Assembly (NCBI GenBank): GCA_017428035.1
Contig: JAFRRR010000074.1
Span: 1-34,156 of the forward strand
Length of the DNA: 34,156 bases
Reading direction: 5' to 3'
Source: Bacteroidales bacterium
GTDB taxonomy: Bacteria > Bacteroidota > Bacteroidia > Bacteroidales > UBA932
Numbering within the stretch: position 1 is the stretch's first letter; the number at the start of each line of letters is the position of its first letter. This document shows positions 15,863-24,621 of the stretch, piece after piece. A model generated the notes under the pieces. That model ran no database searches. It was not told the DNA's origin and worked only from the letters and a program-made list of their open reading frames with translations. The translations under genes and the position numbers were made by a program.

Positions 15863-17884
15863 ATGAAACAGAAACGTTCCAACTGGCCCAAGAACCTGCT
15901 TCAGTGGGGCTCCCTGGCAGCCCTCATTTTTTTCTTGAGCGGGCTTGCCGGTAAAATATTTAAGGGAATGGCTGCGGCCGACCCCGAAAAACTCTGTCCT
16001 TTTGGCGGACTTCAGGCTCTTGCCACCTATTTCCAGCGTGGTTCTCTCCCTTGCTCTATGAGTTCACTTCAGATACTTATGGGCATTGCACTGGCCGTGG
16101 CGGTGATTTTTTTCAGCAAACTCTTCTGCGGCTATCTCTGCCCGGTGGGCACTGTAGAGGACCTGCTTATCCGTGCCCGCAAGGCAATGAAAATTAAAAC
16201 CATCAAGGTCGGCAAGGTGCTGGATATCATCCTCCGGCTGGTAAAATACGCCCTCCTTTTCTGGATTGTGTATATGACTGTAACCTCCAGCGAGCTTTTC
16301 TGCAAGAAACTGGACCCGTACTATGCAGTCGCTACCGGCTTCAAGGGAGAGATTGTCCTGTGGATGTCCATCGCTTCTGTGGCGATAGTGATTCTGCTGG
16401 GTCTTTTCATAGACCGCTTCTGGTGCAAATATGTCTGCCCGCTTGGCGCCATTTCCAACACCCTTAAATTCTGGCTATGGCTGGTAGTGCTCTCCCTCGT
16501 CTGGTGGGTTGCATCGCTGCTGGGTCTGAATTTCAGCTGGCTGTGGCTCCTGGGCACCTTCTGCCTGGCAGGCTGGCTGCTGGAATCTTTCCACCGCAAG
16601 CCCAAGCTGCAGATTCTGAGGATTGTGAAGGACGACGAAATATGCAACAACTGCGGCATCTGCAACCGCAAATGCCCTTACAATATTGATGTGGCCTCTG
16701 TAAAGAGCGCCGTAAATCACGTTGACTGCACCCTTTGCGCAGAATGTACCGCCGCCTGCCCTCACCAGGCCCTCCGCGTGGGCTGCTGCCCTTCCAAGGC
16801 AAAGGAGAAGAAAGGCTGGACCCGTTTCCTGCCGGCAATCCTTACCCTGGCTCTGCTGGCAGCCGGCATCATCATAGGCAATAAGTTTGAGCTGCCCACC
16901 ATCAACGAAACCTGGGGTCTTGAAGATGGTATGAAGCTCGAGACTGTGAAAGTCTCCGGCCTGAAGAGCGTGAAGTGCTACGGCAGTTCAATGGCTTTCA
17001 AGGCCAAGATGGAAAAGGTTCCCGGCGTTCACGCAGTGAAGACATATGTGGGCAGCCACACCGTTGAGGTGGGCTACGACCCCTCCGTGACCAATGCCGA
17101 GGCCATCGAAAAGCAGATTTTTGTTCCCTCCAAGTTCAAGATCGCCACACCCGACCCGGAGCAGACTCCCGCACTCAAGGTTGTGACTCTCAGGGTAGAA
17201 AAGATGCACGATAAGATGGACCTGAACTACTTCGGTCTGCAGTTCCGCGACGAAGAGCGCCCCGTATACGGCGTGGAGAGCGAGTATGACTGCCCTGTGG
17301 TAGTACGCGTGTTTATGGATCCCAATGCTGAATCAGACGAGGCCTGGTTCAAGGAGATCGTGAACCGCAAGAAGCTGGTTATGAAGGCCGGTGAGAAGGT
17401 CACCGAGATTCCTATGGGTCTTGAATATGTACGTATGGAGCCCGGCGTGGACACCATAGCCACCGCCGACTTCCTGAAGCGTATGTTCAGCCCCTTCAAG
17501 GCTGAATACAGCGGCAAGTATCCCAGCGGCGACACCACTGTGGTTCGCAAGCGCACCGAGGTGTATGCCGGTCAGCCGCAGTATATCCTTGAGTTTGAAG
17601 ATGCACGCTACGAAAAGCCGCTCGTGACTCGTTCGCTGCCGTTCCTGAGCAACCATCTCTCCAAGGAGGAGGGTGTGATTGCCACCTACGTGGCCCTGAA
17701 CGAACGCCTGAAACCGGCGCTTCAGATTCGTTTTGCCGCTCCTGCCACCGCAGAGCGCATCTGGGAGCTTATGACTATGGACAAGTGGACCATCACCTAC
17801 AAAGACGACGACGTCCGCGAAGAGGATGCCCGCATCAAGTTTGACAAACCGGGCGAGGTTCATCCTTACGCAATAGCAGAATAA
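15863..17884 (+). CDS. Membrane polyferredoxin (NapH/MauN-like) fused to HMA-like domains
   Basis: 673 residues. The N-terminal half is a NapH/CcoG-like electron-transfer membrane protein: hydrophobic segments around 18-36, 69-88, 122-142, 163-183 and 203-240, with cysteine motifs F-C-G-Y-L-C-P (Cys89/93) and W-C-K-Y-V-C-P (Cys188/192). Two [4Fe-4S] ferredoxin motifs follow, C261xxC264xxC267xxxC271 and C289xxC292xxC295xxxC299. After another TM helix (322-340) comes an HMA-type ferredoxin-like fold (about 358-420) whose metal CxxC has become C-Y-G-S-S (Cys372). An extra C-terminal region contains a second degenerate HMA-like repeat (about 585-645). The role of this fusion is unknown; electron delivery or metal-centre maturation is a guess. 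First gene of the rightward operon. Confidence 0.88.
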   Translation: MKQKRSNWPKNLLQWGSLAALIFFLSGLAGKIFKGMAAADPEKLCPFGGLQALATYFQRGSLPCSMSSLQILMGIALAVAVIFFSKLFCGYLCPVGTVEDLLIRARKAMKIKTIKVGKVLDIILRLVKYALLFWIVYMTVTSSELFCKKLDPYYAVATGFKGEIVLWMSIASVAIVILLGLFIDRFWCKYVCPLGAISNTLKFWLWLVVLSLVWWVASLLGLNFSWLWLLGTFCLAGWLLESFHRKPKLQILRIVKDDEICNNCGICNRKCPYNIDVASVKSAVNHVDCTLCAECTAACPHQALRVGCCPSKAKEKKGWTRFLPAILTLALLAAGIIIGNKFELPTINETWGLEDGMKLETVKVSGLKSVKCYGSSMAFKAKMEKVPGVHAVKTYVGSHTVEVGYDPSVTNAEAIEKQIFVPSKFKIATPDPEQTPALKVVTLRVEKMHDKMDLNYFGLQFRDEERPVYGVESEYDCPVVVRVFMDPNAESDEAWFKEIVNRKKLVMKAGEKVTEIPMGLEYVRMEPGVDTIATADFLKRMFSPFKAEYSGKYPSGDTTVVRKRTEVYAGQPQYILEFEDARYEKPLVTRSLPFLSNHLSKEEGVIATYVALNERLKPALQIRFAAPATAERIWELMTMDKWTITYKDDDVREEDARIKFDKPGEVHPYAIAE

Positions 17885-17887
17885 GAT

Positions 17888-20002
17888 ATGAAGAGGTTTA
17901 TTGCAGTTTTTGCCGCCGCCCTGCTGGCCGTCACGGCTCTGGCCGACGAAGGAATGTGGATGGTGAATGCCATCGGCAAGGCGCTGGAGGCCAATATGAA
18001 AGAGCGCGGGTTGCTCTTGAATGCCAAGGAAATATATAATGCTGATGCGCCCGGCGCCGCCCTGGCCGATGCCGTGGTGTCGCTGGACTTTGGCTGCACC
18101 GGCAGCGTGATTTCCAACCGCGGCCTGGTCATCACCAACCATCACTGCGCCTATAGCGACGTCCACGCCCTAAGCACTGCAGAGCACAACTATCTGGAAG
18201 ACGGCTTCTGGGCTATGACAGACGCCGAGGAGATTCCCATCCCCGGCAAGCACATACAGTTTTTGAAAAAGGTGATTGACGTCACGGAAGAGGCCCAGGC
18301 CCTTTCCGATGCCCAGCAGCTGGAAGGTAAGGCTATGGGTTTCCGCCGCCTCAGTTACCTTATGGAAAAGAAATATCAGGAAGAGACCGGCCTCATCGCC
18401 TCTCTCAACTCTATGTGGAGCGGTTCCAAATATTATATGGCGCTCTACGAAGAGTATTCCGACATCCGCCTGGTGGCTGCGCCGCCCGTTAGCATCGCCG
18501 CTTTCGGCGGTGACATAGACAACTGGGAGTGGCCCCAGCACAAGTGCGACTTTGCGCTGTACCGCATCTACACCGCACCCGACGGCAAGCCGGCCGAATA
18601 TTCACCCCAGAACGTTCCTTTGAAGCCGACCCGCGTGCTGGAAGTCTCTGCACAGGGCATCAAGGTGGGCGATTTCACTATGGTGATAGGCTATCCCGGC
18701 CGCACCAGCCGCTACAGCTCATCTTCCAAAATCCGCTACGAAAAAGACGTGACGCTTCCCATTGCCAATGAGATCCGCCGCCGTCAGATGGATATCATCA
18801 CCAAATGGATGAATGCCGACGAGGCTGTCCGCCTGAAATATGCCGACCGTTTCTTCTCCCTGAGCAATTTCCAGGAGTTGCAGGACGGCGAGGTGATGTG
18901 CATCAACCGCTTTGGCGTGGTGGATTCCGTGAAACAGCAGGAGCGGCAGCTGCAGAAGTGGATAGAGGTCGATCCCGAGCGGAAGAAAGAGCTGGGCAAC
19001 CTGCTCTCCGAGCTGGACCGCACCTACACCGCCATTGCTCCGGCAGAGAGGAGCCTGGCATTTTATCGTGAAACCCTCATCAGGGGCATCCGTCCCCGTA
19101 TGGTCGCCACCCGCGTGAACAATCTGGTGCGCGGCAAGAGCGCTGCAGAGCAGGCTCCGTTCAACCGCAAGGCCCTTGGCGAGCATCTGCAGGAGATGGA
19201 CCTCAGGGTAGAGAAGGAACTCTGGCGCTACAACGCCGAGGTCTATATGGAGAATGTGGACAGCTGCTTCTGGACTTCGGGCCAGAAGATGGCCTATGAG
19301 GTATACGGCAAGAACTATGATGCTATGTGCGAGAATCTGTGGAACAACAGCTGGATCACCGATTTTGAATCGTTGAAAAAGTATGCCGAAACAGATGCCC
19401 TGCCAGACGAAAAGATGTTCCAGGATACACTGTACCTGTTCCTTATGGAAAACAAGATGCCCGACTTCAATCAGGCGATAGATAAAGCTGCCGCCGGCGA
19501 CAACGTGACCAATCTGGGCCGCAAGTACACACGTGCGCTGTACAAGATGCGCGAACAGGCTGGCGTTCCGCAGTATCCCGATGCCAACAGCACTATGCGC
19601 ATCACCTACGGCACGGTGGGCGGTTACAGCCCCCGCGACGGCGTCACCTACGGCTGGATCAGCACCCCGGCCGGCCTGCTTGAAAAGCACGACCCCGCGC
19701 AGTATGACTTCTGCCTGAAAAACGACTGGAAGCATCTGCTGGAGGTCGGTATGCCTCCGTCCGGAGTCGATTTCCTTACCGACAACGACATCACCGGCGG
19801 CAACTCCGGCAGCCCGGTGATGAATGCCGAGGGTCAGCTGATAGGTCTTGCCTTTGACGGCAACAAAGAGTCGCTGGCCAGCGATGTATATTACACTCCC
19901 GGCTACAACAAGTGCGTTTGCGTGGACATTCGCTTTGTGCTCTGGACTCTGCAGCGCTATGCCAGGATGGACAGGATACTTGAAGAAATTACTGTGAAAT
20001 GA
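17888..20002 (+). CDS. dpp7: S46 family dipeptidyl-peptidase, DPP7-type
   Basis: 704 residues with a signal peptide (cut near A-L-A, residue 19). S46 peptidases are periplasmic serine exopeptidases that release dipeptides in asaccharolytic and other Bacteroidetes. The triad is visible: His in T-N-H-H-C (H85/H86), Asp211 in G-G-D-I-D-N-W-E-W-P, and Ser640 in G-G-N-S-G-S-P. The residue 18 after the Ser, which by established knowledge decides P1 preference, is Gly (L-A-F-D-G-N). That marks the DPP7 class (hydrophobic P1) rather than the DPP11 class (Arg there, acidic P1). The N-terminal D-E-G-M-W after the signal supplies the free-amino anchoring region. It starts 3 bases after the polyferredoxin gene and its stop overlaps the next start (ATGA). 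Confidence 0.95.
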   Translation: MKRFIAVFAAALLAVTALADEGMWMVNAIGKALEANMKERGLLLNAKEIYNADAPGAALADAVVSLDFGCTGSVISNRGLVITNHHCAYSDVHALSTAEHNYLEDGFWAMTDAEEIPIPGKHIQFLKKVIDVTEEAQALSDAQQLEGKAMGFRRLSYLMEKKYQEETGLIASLNSMWSGSKYYMALYEEYSDIRLVAAPPVSIAAFGGDIDNWEWPQHKCDFALYRIYTAPDGKPAEYSPQNVPLKPTRVLEVSAQGIKVGDFTMVIGYPGRTSRYSSSSKIRYEKDVTLPIANEIRRRQMDIITKWMNADEAVRLKYADRFFSLSNFQELQDGEVMCINRFGVVDSVKQQERQLQKWIEVDPERKKELGNLLSELDRTYTAIAPAERSLAFYRETLIRGIRPRMVATRVNNLVRGKSAAEQAPFNRKALGEHLQEMDLRVEKELWRYNAEVYMENVDSCFWTSGQKMAYEVYGKNYDAMCENLWNNSWITDFESLKKYAETDALPDEKMFQDTLYLFLMENKMPDFNQAIDKAAAGDNVTNLGRKYTRALYKMREQAGVPQYPDANSTMRITYGTVGGYSPRDGVTYGWISTPAGLLEKHDPAQYDFCLKNDWKHLLEVGMPPSGVDFLTDNDITGGNSGSPVMNAEGQLIGLAFDGNKESLASDVYYTPGYNKCVCVDIRFVLWTLQRYARMDRILEEITVK

Positions 20003-21780
20003 AAAAGATATTATTAAGCTTAACCTTTTTGATTGCGGCGGCTACTCTTTCCGCCCAGAATTTTACTCCCGTAGAGAATATGCCTGAAGCGCGGCTGCCG
20101 TTTGAGCAGGATCCCGCCTGGGGCGCTGTCAAGGCCGTCGGCTTTGGCTGGGGCAGCCTTGATGTCCGCTATGACAGGCACCGCGTGCCGCTGGCCAACA
20201 CCCGTGGCGTCCCCATCCAGTTTGCCTGGAGAGGGGAGAGGGTAAGTTTTCAGGCCGTGGCCTGGACTCCTCAGGAGATTCACGATGCCCGGGTCACCGT
20301 TTCTGACCTTAAAAGCGGCAAGAATACAATCGCCGCCTCCAACGTCAAGATAGGTTTTGAACGCTATGTGATAGGCGACTGCTATGGTGACGGGAATGAC
20401 AAGGGTTATTTCTCCGAAGCGATGGGCGGTATGGACTCTTCCAAGCGCGACTCCGTGCTGGTGCCCGAGGCTATTGTAGGGCCTGAGATGGCGGCTGTAG
20501 AGGCTCAGACCACCCGCCCGGTATGGCTCACGGTATGGGTGCCCCAGGACGCCGCTCCCGGCAAGTACACCGGCAAGGTTGCTTTCTCTTGCAAAGAGCT
20601 GGCAAAGCCGCTGGAGATATCCTACACAGTGCAGGTAAACAAGCGCGTGCTGCCCAAGCCTTCGCAGTGGCAGTTCCATCTGGACCTCTGGCAGAACCCC
20701 TGGGCCATTGCCCGCTACTTTGGCCTGCAGCCCTGGAGCGAAGAGCATATGGAGGCTATGCGCCCGTTTATGGTGCAACTTGCCGAGGCCGGTGAGAAGG
20801 TCGTGACCGCCACCCTTATGTACGACTGCTGGGGCCCTCAGACTCTGGATTTGTTCGAGGCTATGGTGCAGGTAACCCGCAATATAGACGGCTCTTTCGA
20901 CTATAACTACGACATCTTTGACCGCTGGGTGGAGTTTATGGCTTCCTGCGGCATCACAGAGCAAATCAACTGCTTCACCATCGCCCCCTGGCGGATGCGT
21001 TTCCGCTATTGGGACCGCGCCACCGACAGCCATCAGGTGATTCCGTTTGAATATGGCGACGAGGCCTATCGCGCTGTCTGGATTCCGCTGCTCAAAGATT
21101 TTGCCCGCCACCTGCGCGTGCGCGGCTGGTTCGACAAGACCCGCCTGGCGGTGGACGAGCGCGACCTGGCGGTGATGCAGAAGGTCATCGCCATTGCCCG
21201 CGAGGCCGATCCCGACTATAAATTCGCCCTGGCCGGCAATTACCACCCCGAGATCGAAGGCGACCTTGTGGATTACAGCCTGGACCTGTTTGGCGACGGC
21301 ACTTATCTGAAGGATGCCGACGGCCCCGCCATTAGCGACCGCCGTGCCGCAGAGGGCAAGTTCACCACTTTCTATATCTGCTGCGGCGAGGGCCACCCCA
21401 ACACCTTCACCATCTCGCCTCTGGCAGAGAGCGAGGCTCTTGGCTGGTATGCCCTATGCAACCACTACAACGGAATGCTGCGCTGGGCCTATAACAGCTG
21501 GAACAAAGAGCCGCTTTACGACGGCCGCTGGTACAACCTGACCTCCGGCGACAACTTTATGATTTATCCGCAGGGCTGGTCTTCTATGCGCTGGGAGCGT
21601 TTCGTGCAGGGTATTCAGGACTATGAAAAAGTGCTGATCCTCCGCCAGGAGTTTGCCGGCAGACCCGCCAAACTCAAAAAACTGGAAGAGGCCATCTCCC
21701 AGTTTACCCACGAGCGGCTGTGGGGCGGAAATGTAGAGCCGCTGGTAAATAATGCAAAACTGATCTTAAATACTTTATAA
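19999..21780 (+). CDS. GH123/DUF4091-type glycoside hydrolase, secreted
   Basis: 593 residues with a signal peptide ending L-S-A-Q (residue 20). The N-terminal half (25-215) is a beta-sandwich region with Q-F-A-W-R-G-E-R-V-S-F-Q-A and a W-L-T-V-W-V-P strand. A TIM-barrel follows, with the acid pair Asp386-Glu387 in A-V-D-E-R-D-L, the DE pair of substrate-assisted GH123 beta-N-acetylgalactosaminidases. The C-terminal DUF4091 features are all present: W-A-Y-N-S-W, P-L-Y-D-G-R-W, G-D-N-F-M-I-Y-P, S-M-R-W-E and G-I-Q-D-Y-E. It probably releases amino sugars such as GalNAc from glycans or glycoproteins in the periplasm. It overlaps the DPP7 gene by four bases (ATGA), so translation is likely coupled, and lies 9 bases before gdhA. 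Confidence 0.88.
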   Translation: MKKILLSLTFLIAAATLSAQNFTPVENMPEARLPFEQDPAWGAVKAVGFGWGSLDVRYDRHRVPLANTRGVPIQFAWRGERVSFQAVAWTPQEIHDARVTVSDLKSGKNTIAASNVKIGFERYVIGDCYGDGNDKGYFSEAMGGMDSSKRDSVLVPEAIVGPEMAAVEAQTTRPVWLTVWVPQDAAPGKYTGKVAFSCKELAKPLEISYTVQVNKRVLPKPSQWQFHLDLWQNPWAIARYFGLQPWSEEHMEAMRPFMVQLAEAGEKVVTATLMYDCWGPQTLDLFEAMVQVTRNIDGSFDYNYDIFDRWVEFMASCGITEQINCFTIAPWRMRFRYWDRATDSHQVIPFEYGDEAYRAVWIPLLKDFARHLRVRGWFDKTRLAVDERDLAVMQKVIAIAREADPDYKFALAGNYHPEIEGDLVDYSLDLFGDGTYLKDADGPAISDRRAAEGKFTTFYICCGEGHPNTFTISPLAESEALGWYALCNHYNGMLRWAYNSWNKEPLYDGRWYNLTSGDNFMIYPQGWSSMRWERFVQGIQDYEKVLILRQEFAGRPAKLKKLEEAISQFTHERLWGGNVEPLVNNAKLILNTL

Positions 21781-21789
21781 ACAAACACT

Positions 21790-23133
21790 ATGAAAGTTGC
21801 TAACGTAATGTCTACCCTGGAGCGTAAGTATCCTTACGAGCCGGAGTATCTGCAGGCTGTCCGCGAGGTGCTTGAGTCTGTAGAGGAGGTTTATAACGAG
21901 CATCCCGAATTTGAAAAGAACCGCATCGTGGAGCGTATGGTAGAGCCTGACCGCATCCTCTCTTTCAGGGTAACCTGGGTGGATGACCAGGGTCAGATCC
22001 AGACCAACACCGGCTACCGCGTGCAGTTCAACAGTGCGCTGGGTCCCTACAAGGGCGGTCTCCGCTTCCACAGAGCCGTGACTCCCGGTATGCTTAAGTT
22101 CCTCGGCTTCGAGCAGACATTCAAAAATGCCCTCACCACGCTCCCTATGGGCGGCGGCAAGGGCGGCAGCGACTTTGATCCCAAGGGCAAAAGCGACGCC
22201 GAGATTATGCGTTTCTGCCAGGCGTTTATGCTTGAGCTCTGGAAGATTATCGGTCCCGATACCGACGTGCCTGCAGGCGACGTGGGCGTAGGTGCCCGCG
22301 AAATTGGTTATCTGACAGGTATGTACAAGAAGCTTGCTCACGAATACAATACCGGCGTGCTCACCGGCAAGGGGCTCAACTGGGGAGGAAGCATCCTTCG
22401 TCCAGAGGCTACCGGTTTCGGCGCACTCTATTTTACCAGCCAGGTGCTGGCCACAGCCGGCCGTGACATCAAGGGCCACACCATCGCCCTTTCCGGCTTC
22501 GGCAATGTGGCCTGGGGCGCCGCCACCAAGGCGGTTGAACTCGGAGCCAAGGTGGTTGCCATAAGCGGCCCCGACGGCGTGTGCGAGATTCCCGGAGGCA
22601 TCGACAAGGAGATGATAGACTATATGCTGGTTATGCGTGCCTCCAACCGCGACCAGGTAAGTATGATGGCCGACCGCTTCCCCGACAAGGCCAAGTTCAC
22701 CCCCGGCAAGAAGGCGTGGAGCGTTAAGTGCGACATCGCCCTGCCGTGCGCATTCCAGAATGAGCTGGACGAGAATGACGCCAAAGAACTCATCGCAAAC
22801 GGCACTTTCTGCTGCTGCGAGGTTTCCAATATGGGCTGCCGTCCCGAGGCCATCAAGACCTTCCAGGATGCCGGCATCATCTTCGCCCCGGGCAAGGCTG
22901 TCAACGCCGGCGGCGTGGCAACCAGCGGCCTTGAGATGACCCAGAATGCGTCGCATATCTCCTGGACAGGTGAGGAGGTGGACAAGAAGCTCCATCAGAT
23001 TATGAGTTCCATCCACGAGCAGTGCGTCAAATACGGCACTCAGCCCGACGGCCATATCGACTATGTGAAGGGTGCAAATATCGCCGGCTTTATGAAGGTG
23101 GCCATTGCAATGCTCGAACAGGGAGTCATCTAA
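21790..23133 (+). CDS. gdhA: NADP-specific glutamate dehydrogenase
   Basis: 447 residues, the usual length of hexameric bacterial GdhA. It converts 2-oxoglutarate and ammonia to glutamate with NADPH, or the reverse. The substrate domain has G-Y-R-V-Q-F-N-S-A-L-G-P-Y-K-G-G-L-R-F-H, the catalytic block P-M-G-G-G-K-G-G-S-D-F-D-P, and P-A-G-D-V-G-V-G. The Rossmann part has the S-G-F-G-N-V motif. The C-terminal F-A-P-G-K-A-V-N-A-G-G-V-A-T-S-G is conserved. It is cytosolic. Its place 9 bases after a glycosidase for amino sugars and downstream of a dipeptidyl-peptidase suggests a link to nitrogen released from glycopeptides. Confidence 0.97.
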   Translation: MKVANVMSTLERKYPYEPEYLQAVREVLESVEEVYNEHPEFEKNRIVERMVEPDRILSFRVTWVDDQGQIQTNTGYRVQFNSALGPYKGGLRFHRAVTPGMLKFLGFEQTFKNALTTLPMGGGKGGSDFDPKGKSDAEIMRFCQAFMLELWKIIGPDTDVPAGDVGVGAREIGYLTGMYKKLAHEYNTGVLTGKGLNWGGSILRPEATGFGALYFTSQVLATAGRDIKGHTIALSGFGNVAWGAATKAVELGAKVVAISGPDGVCEIPGGIDKEMIDYMLVMRASNRDQVSMMADRFPDKAKFTPGKKAWSVKCDIALPCAFQNELDENDAKELIANGTFCCCEVSNMGCRPEAIKTFQDAGIIFAPGKAVNAGGVATSGLEMTQNASHISWTGEEVDKKLHQIMSSIHEQCVKYGTQPDGHIDYVKGANIAGFMKVAIAMLEQGVI

Positions 23134-23134
23134 T

Positions 23135-24514
23135 ATGATCGATTTCAGCCGCATCACCAAGCCCAGCCTGCTCTACAAAGCCCTTTACAGCTATGTGGCG
23201 CTGGCGCTGAGGTTCATATATTTCAGAAAGTTCCGCGTTGTGGGCCGGAAGAATATTCCATCTGACAAGAAGGAGGGCTTTCTGCTTATATGTAACCATC
23301 AGCTTGGGCTTATGGATGCGCTGAGCATTATCTTTTCTGTCGCCCCGCGCGAGCCGGTGTTCCTGGCCAGGGGCGACATATTTGAAAAACCCGCTCTAGC
23401 CCGCTTGCTGCTGTCGCTGCGAATTATGCCTGCCTACCGCAAGCGGGACGTGGGGACGGAGGGCCTGGACAAGAACGATGAGGTTTTCCAGGAGGCTGTG
23501 AAGCTGATGGACCAGGGGGTGGTTATAGCTCTGTTCCCCGAGGCTGGCCATCAGAGCCATCACTATCTGGGGACGTTCAAGAAGGGTTTCGCCCGCATCG
23601 CTTTCGGCTACGAAGAGGCGTGCGATTTTGCCCGTGATCTCAAGATTCTGCCGCTGGGACATCACTATTCCGGCTATTCCGGCATTCAGAACGATGTTCT
23701 TTTCCAGATAGGGGAGCCGTTCACTTTTGCCGAGCTCTACGACACTTATAAAGAGCATCCCGAGCGGGCGCGTTATCTGCTTACCCAGCAGGCGCGCGAC
23801 AGGGTGGAGGCTCTTATGCTGAATGTGGACGATCCCGACAATTATGAGGCCATTGAGCTTTTGTGCCAGATGTATGTGCCTCTTTACAAGAAGAAAAACG
23901 GCCTCAAGGAGGGCGATCTCAGGGTAGATCTGGCGGCCAAACGCGAGCTGAACGGCATTCTGCGAGCCTCCGGCTATGGCAGACAGGCAGATGCACCGGG
24001 CGCGGCCGAGGCGGCATCGCTCATAGAGAAGGGGGCAAGTTATCTCGAGAATCTGAGGGTGATAGGCCTGGATGATGATATCGTGGCCAGGGCAAGCACT
24101 GCGGGTTTTGTGGCCCGCACCATCCTGTGGATTCTGCTGCTGCCGGTTTTCGCCCTTTCGGCAGTCATCAATTTTGTGCCTCACCGTATCTCGGTGGCAA
24201 TGTCCCGCAAGATCAAGGATAAGATGCTGGTGCATTCGCTCAAGTTCGGAGTGGGTTTGTTTGCGTTCCTCATCTGGTATCTTATTTTGTTTGCGCTTAT
24301 CTGGATTGTGTTTGGCAAGTTCTGGATAGCACTTCTGTCGCTGTTGTTTATGCCGGTCACTATGCTGGCATATCATCACCTGCGGGTGCTCACCAAGCGG
24401 CTGGTTATGCGGCTCAAAAAGTACCGCTACGTAGTGCGTCGCAATCCGCTCTTTTTGGCCACCCGCCGCCTTCGCCGCAATATTATTTCCGATCTGAAGA
24501 AGCTGGCGAAGTAA
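23135..24514 (+). CDS. PlsC/GPAT-like lysophospholipid acyltransferase with C-terminal membrane region
   Basis: 459 residues from ATG 23135, one base after the gdhA stop. An in-frame ATG at 23105 lies inside gdhA and is less likely. The acyltransferase motifs are C-N-H-Q-L-G-L-M-D-A-L (an NHQ-x4-D variant known in Bacteroidetes glycerolipid acyltransferases), E-P-V-F-L-A-R-G-D-I-F, and L-F-P-E-A-G-H-Q-S-H (block III, E after FP). A long linker and two or three hydrophobic segments (about 320-395) follow, then a very basic tail. It likely adds an acyl chain to glycerol-phosphate or a lysolipid at the inner membrane. It is the last gene of the rightward operon, followed by a strong hairpin at 24540-24602. 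Confidence 0.88.
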   Translation: MIDFSRITKPSLLYKALYSYVALALRFIYFRKFRVVGRKNIPSDKKEGFLLICNHQLGLMDALSIIFSVAPREPVFLARGDIFEKPALARLLLSLRIMPAYRKRDVGTEGLDKNDEVFQEAVKLMDQGVVIALFPEAGHQSHHYLGTFKKGFARIAFGYEEACDFARDLKILPLGHHYSGYSGIQNDVLFQIGEPFTFAELYDTYKEHPERARYLLTQQARDRVEALMLNVDDPDNYEAIELLCQMYVPLYKKKNGLKEGDLRVDLAAKRELNGILRASGYGRQADAPGAAEAASLIEKGASYLENLRVIGLDDDIVARASTAGFVARTILWILLLPVFALSAVINFVPHRISVAMSRKIKDKMLVHSLKFGVGLFAFLIWYLILFALIWIVFGKFWIALLSLLFMPVTMLAYHHLRVLTKRLVMRLKKYRYVVRRNPLFLATRRLRRNIISDLKKLAK

Positions 24515-24539
24515 GTGGCAATCGCCCTCGCTGGGCTCC

Positions 24540-24602
24540 GAAAAAGCTTCGCTCCGGGCCAGGGAGAACATAGAACCCCTGTTCCCTACGCGAAGCTTTT
24601 TC
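24540..24602. terminator. Long-stem bidirectional terminator between convergent operons
   Basis: A perfect 13-bp inverted repeat, GAAAAAGCTTCGC (24540-24552) and GCGAAGCTTTTTC (24590-24602), has a second near-perfect inner stem, AGGGAgAACA with TGTTCCCT. The A5 and T5 at the outer ends give a U-tract in both directions, as expected between the rightward acyltransferase gene (ends 24514) and the leftward oxidoreductase gene (ends 24622). Confidence 0.8.
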
Positions 24603-24621
24603 TGCGCTTTTCGCTCGGGCG

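Noticed and set aside
21775-23160. Long (461-codon) minus-strand frame opposite gdhA
   Set aside because: It mirrors gdhA in full and arises from codon bias in GC-rich DNA; gdhA has all family motifs.
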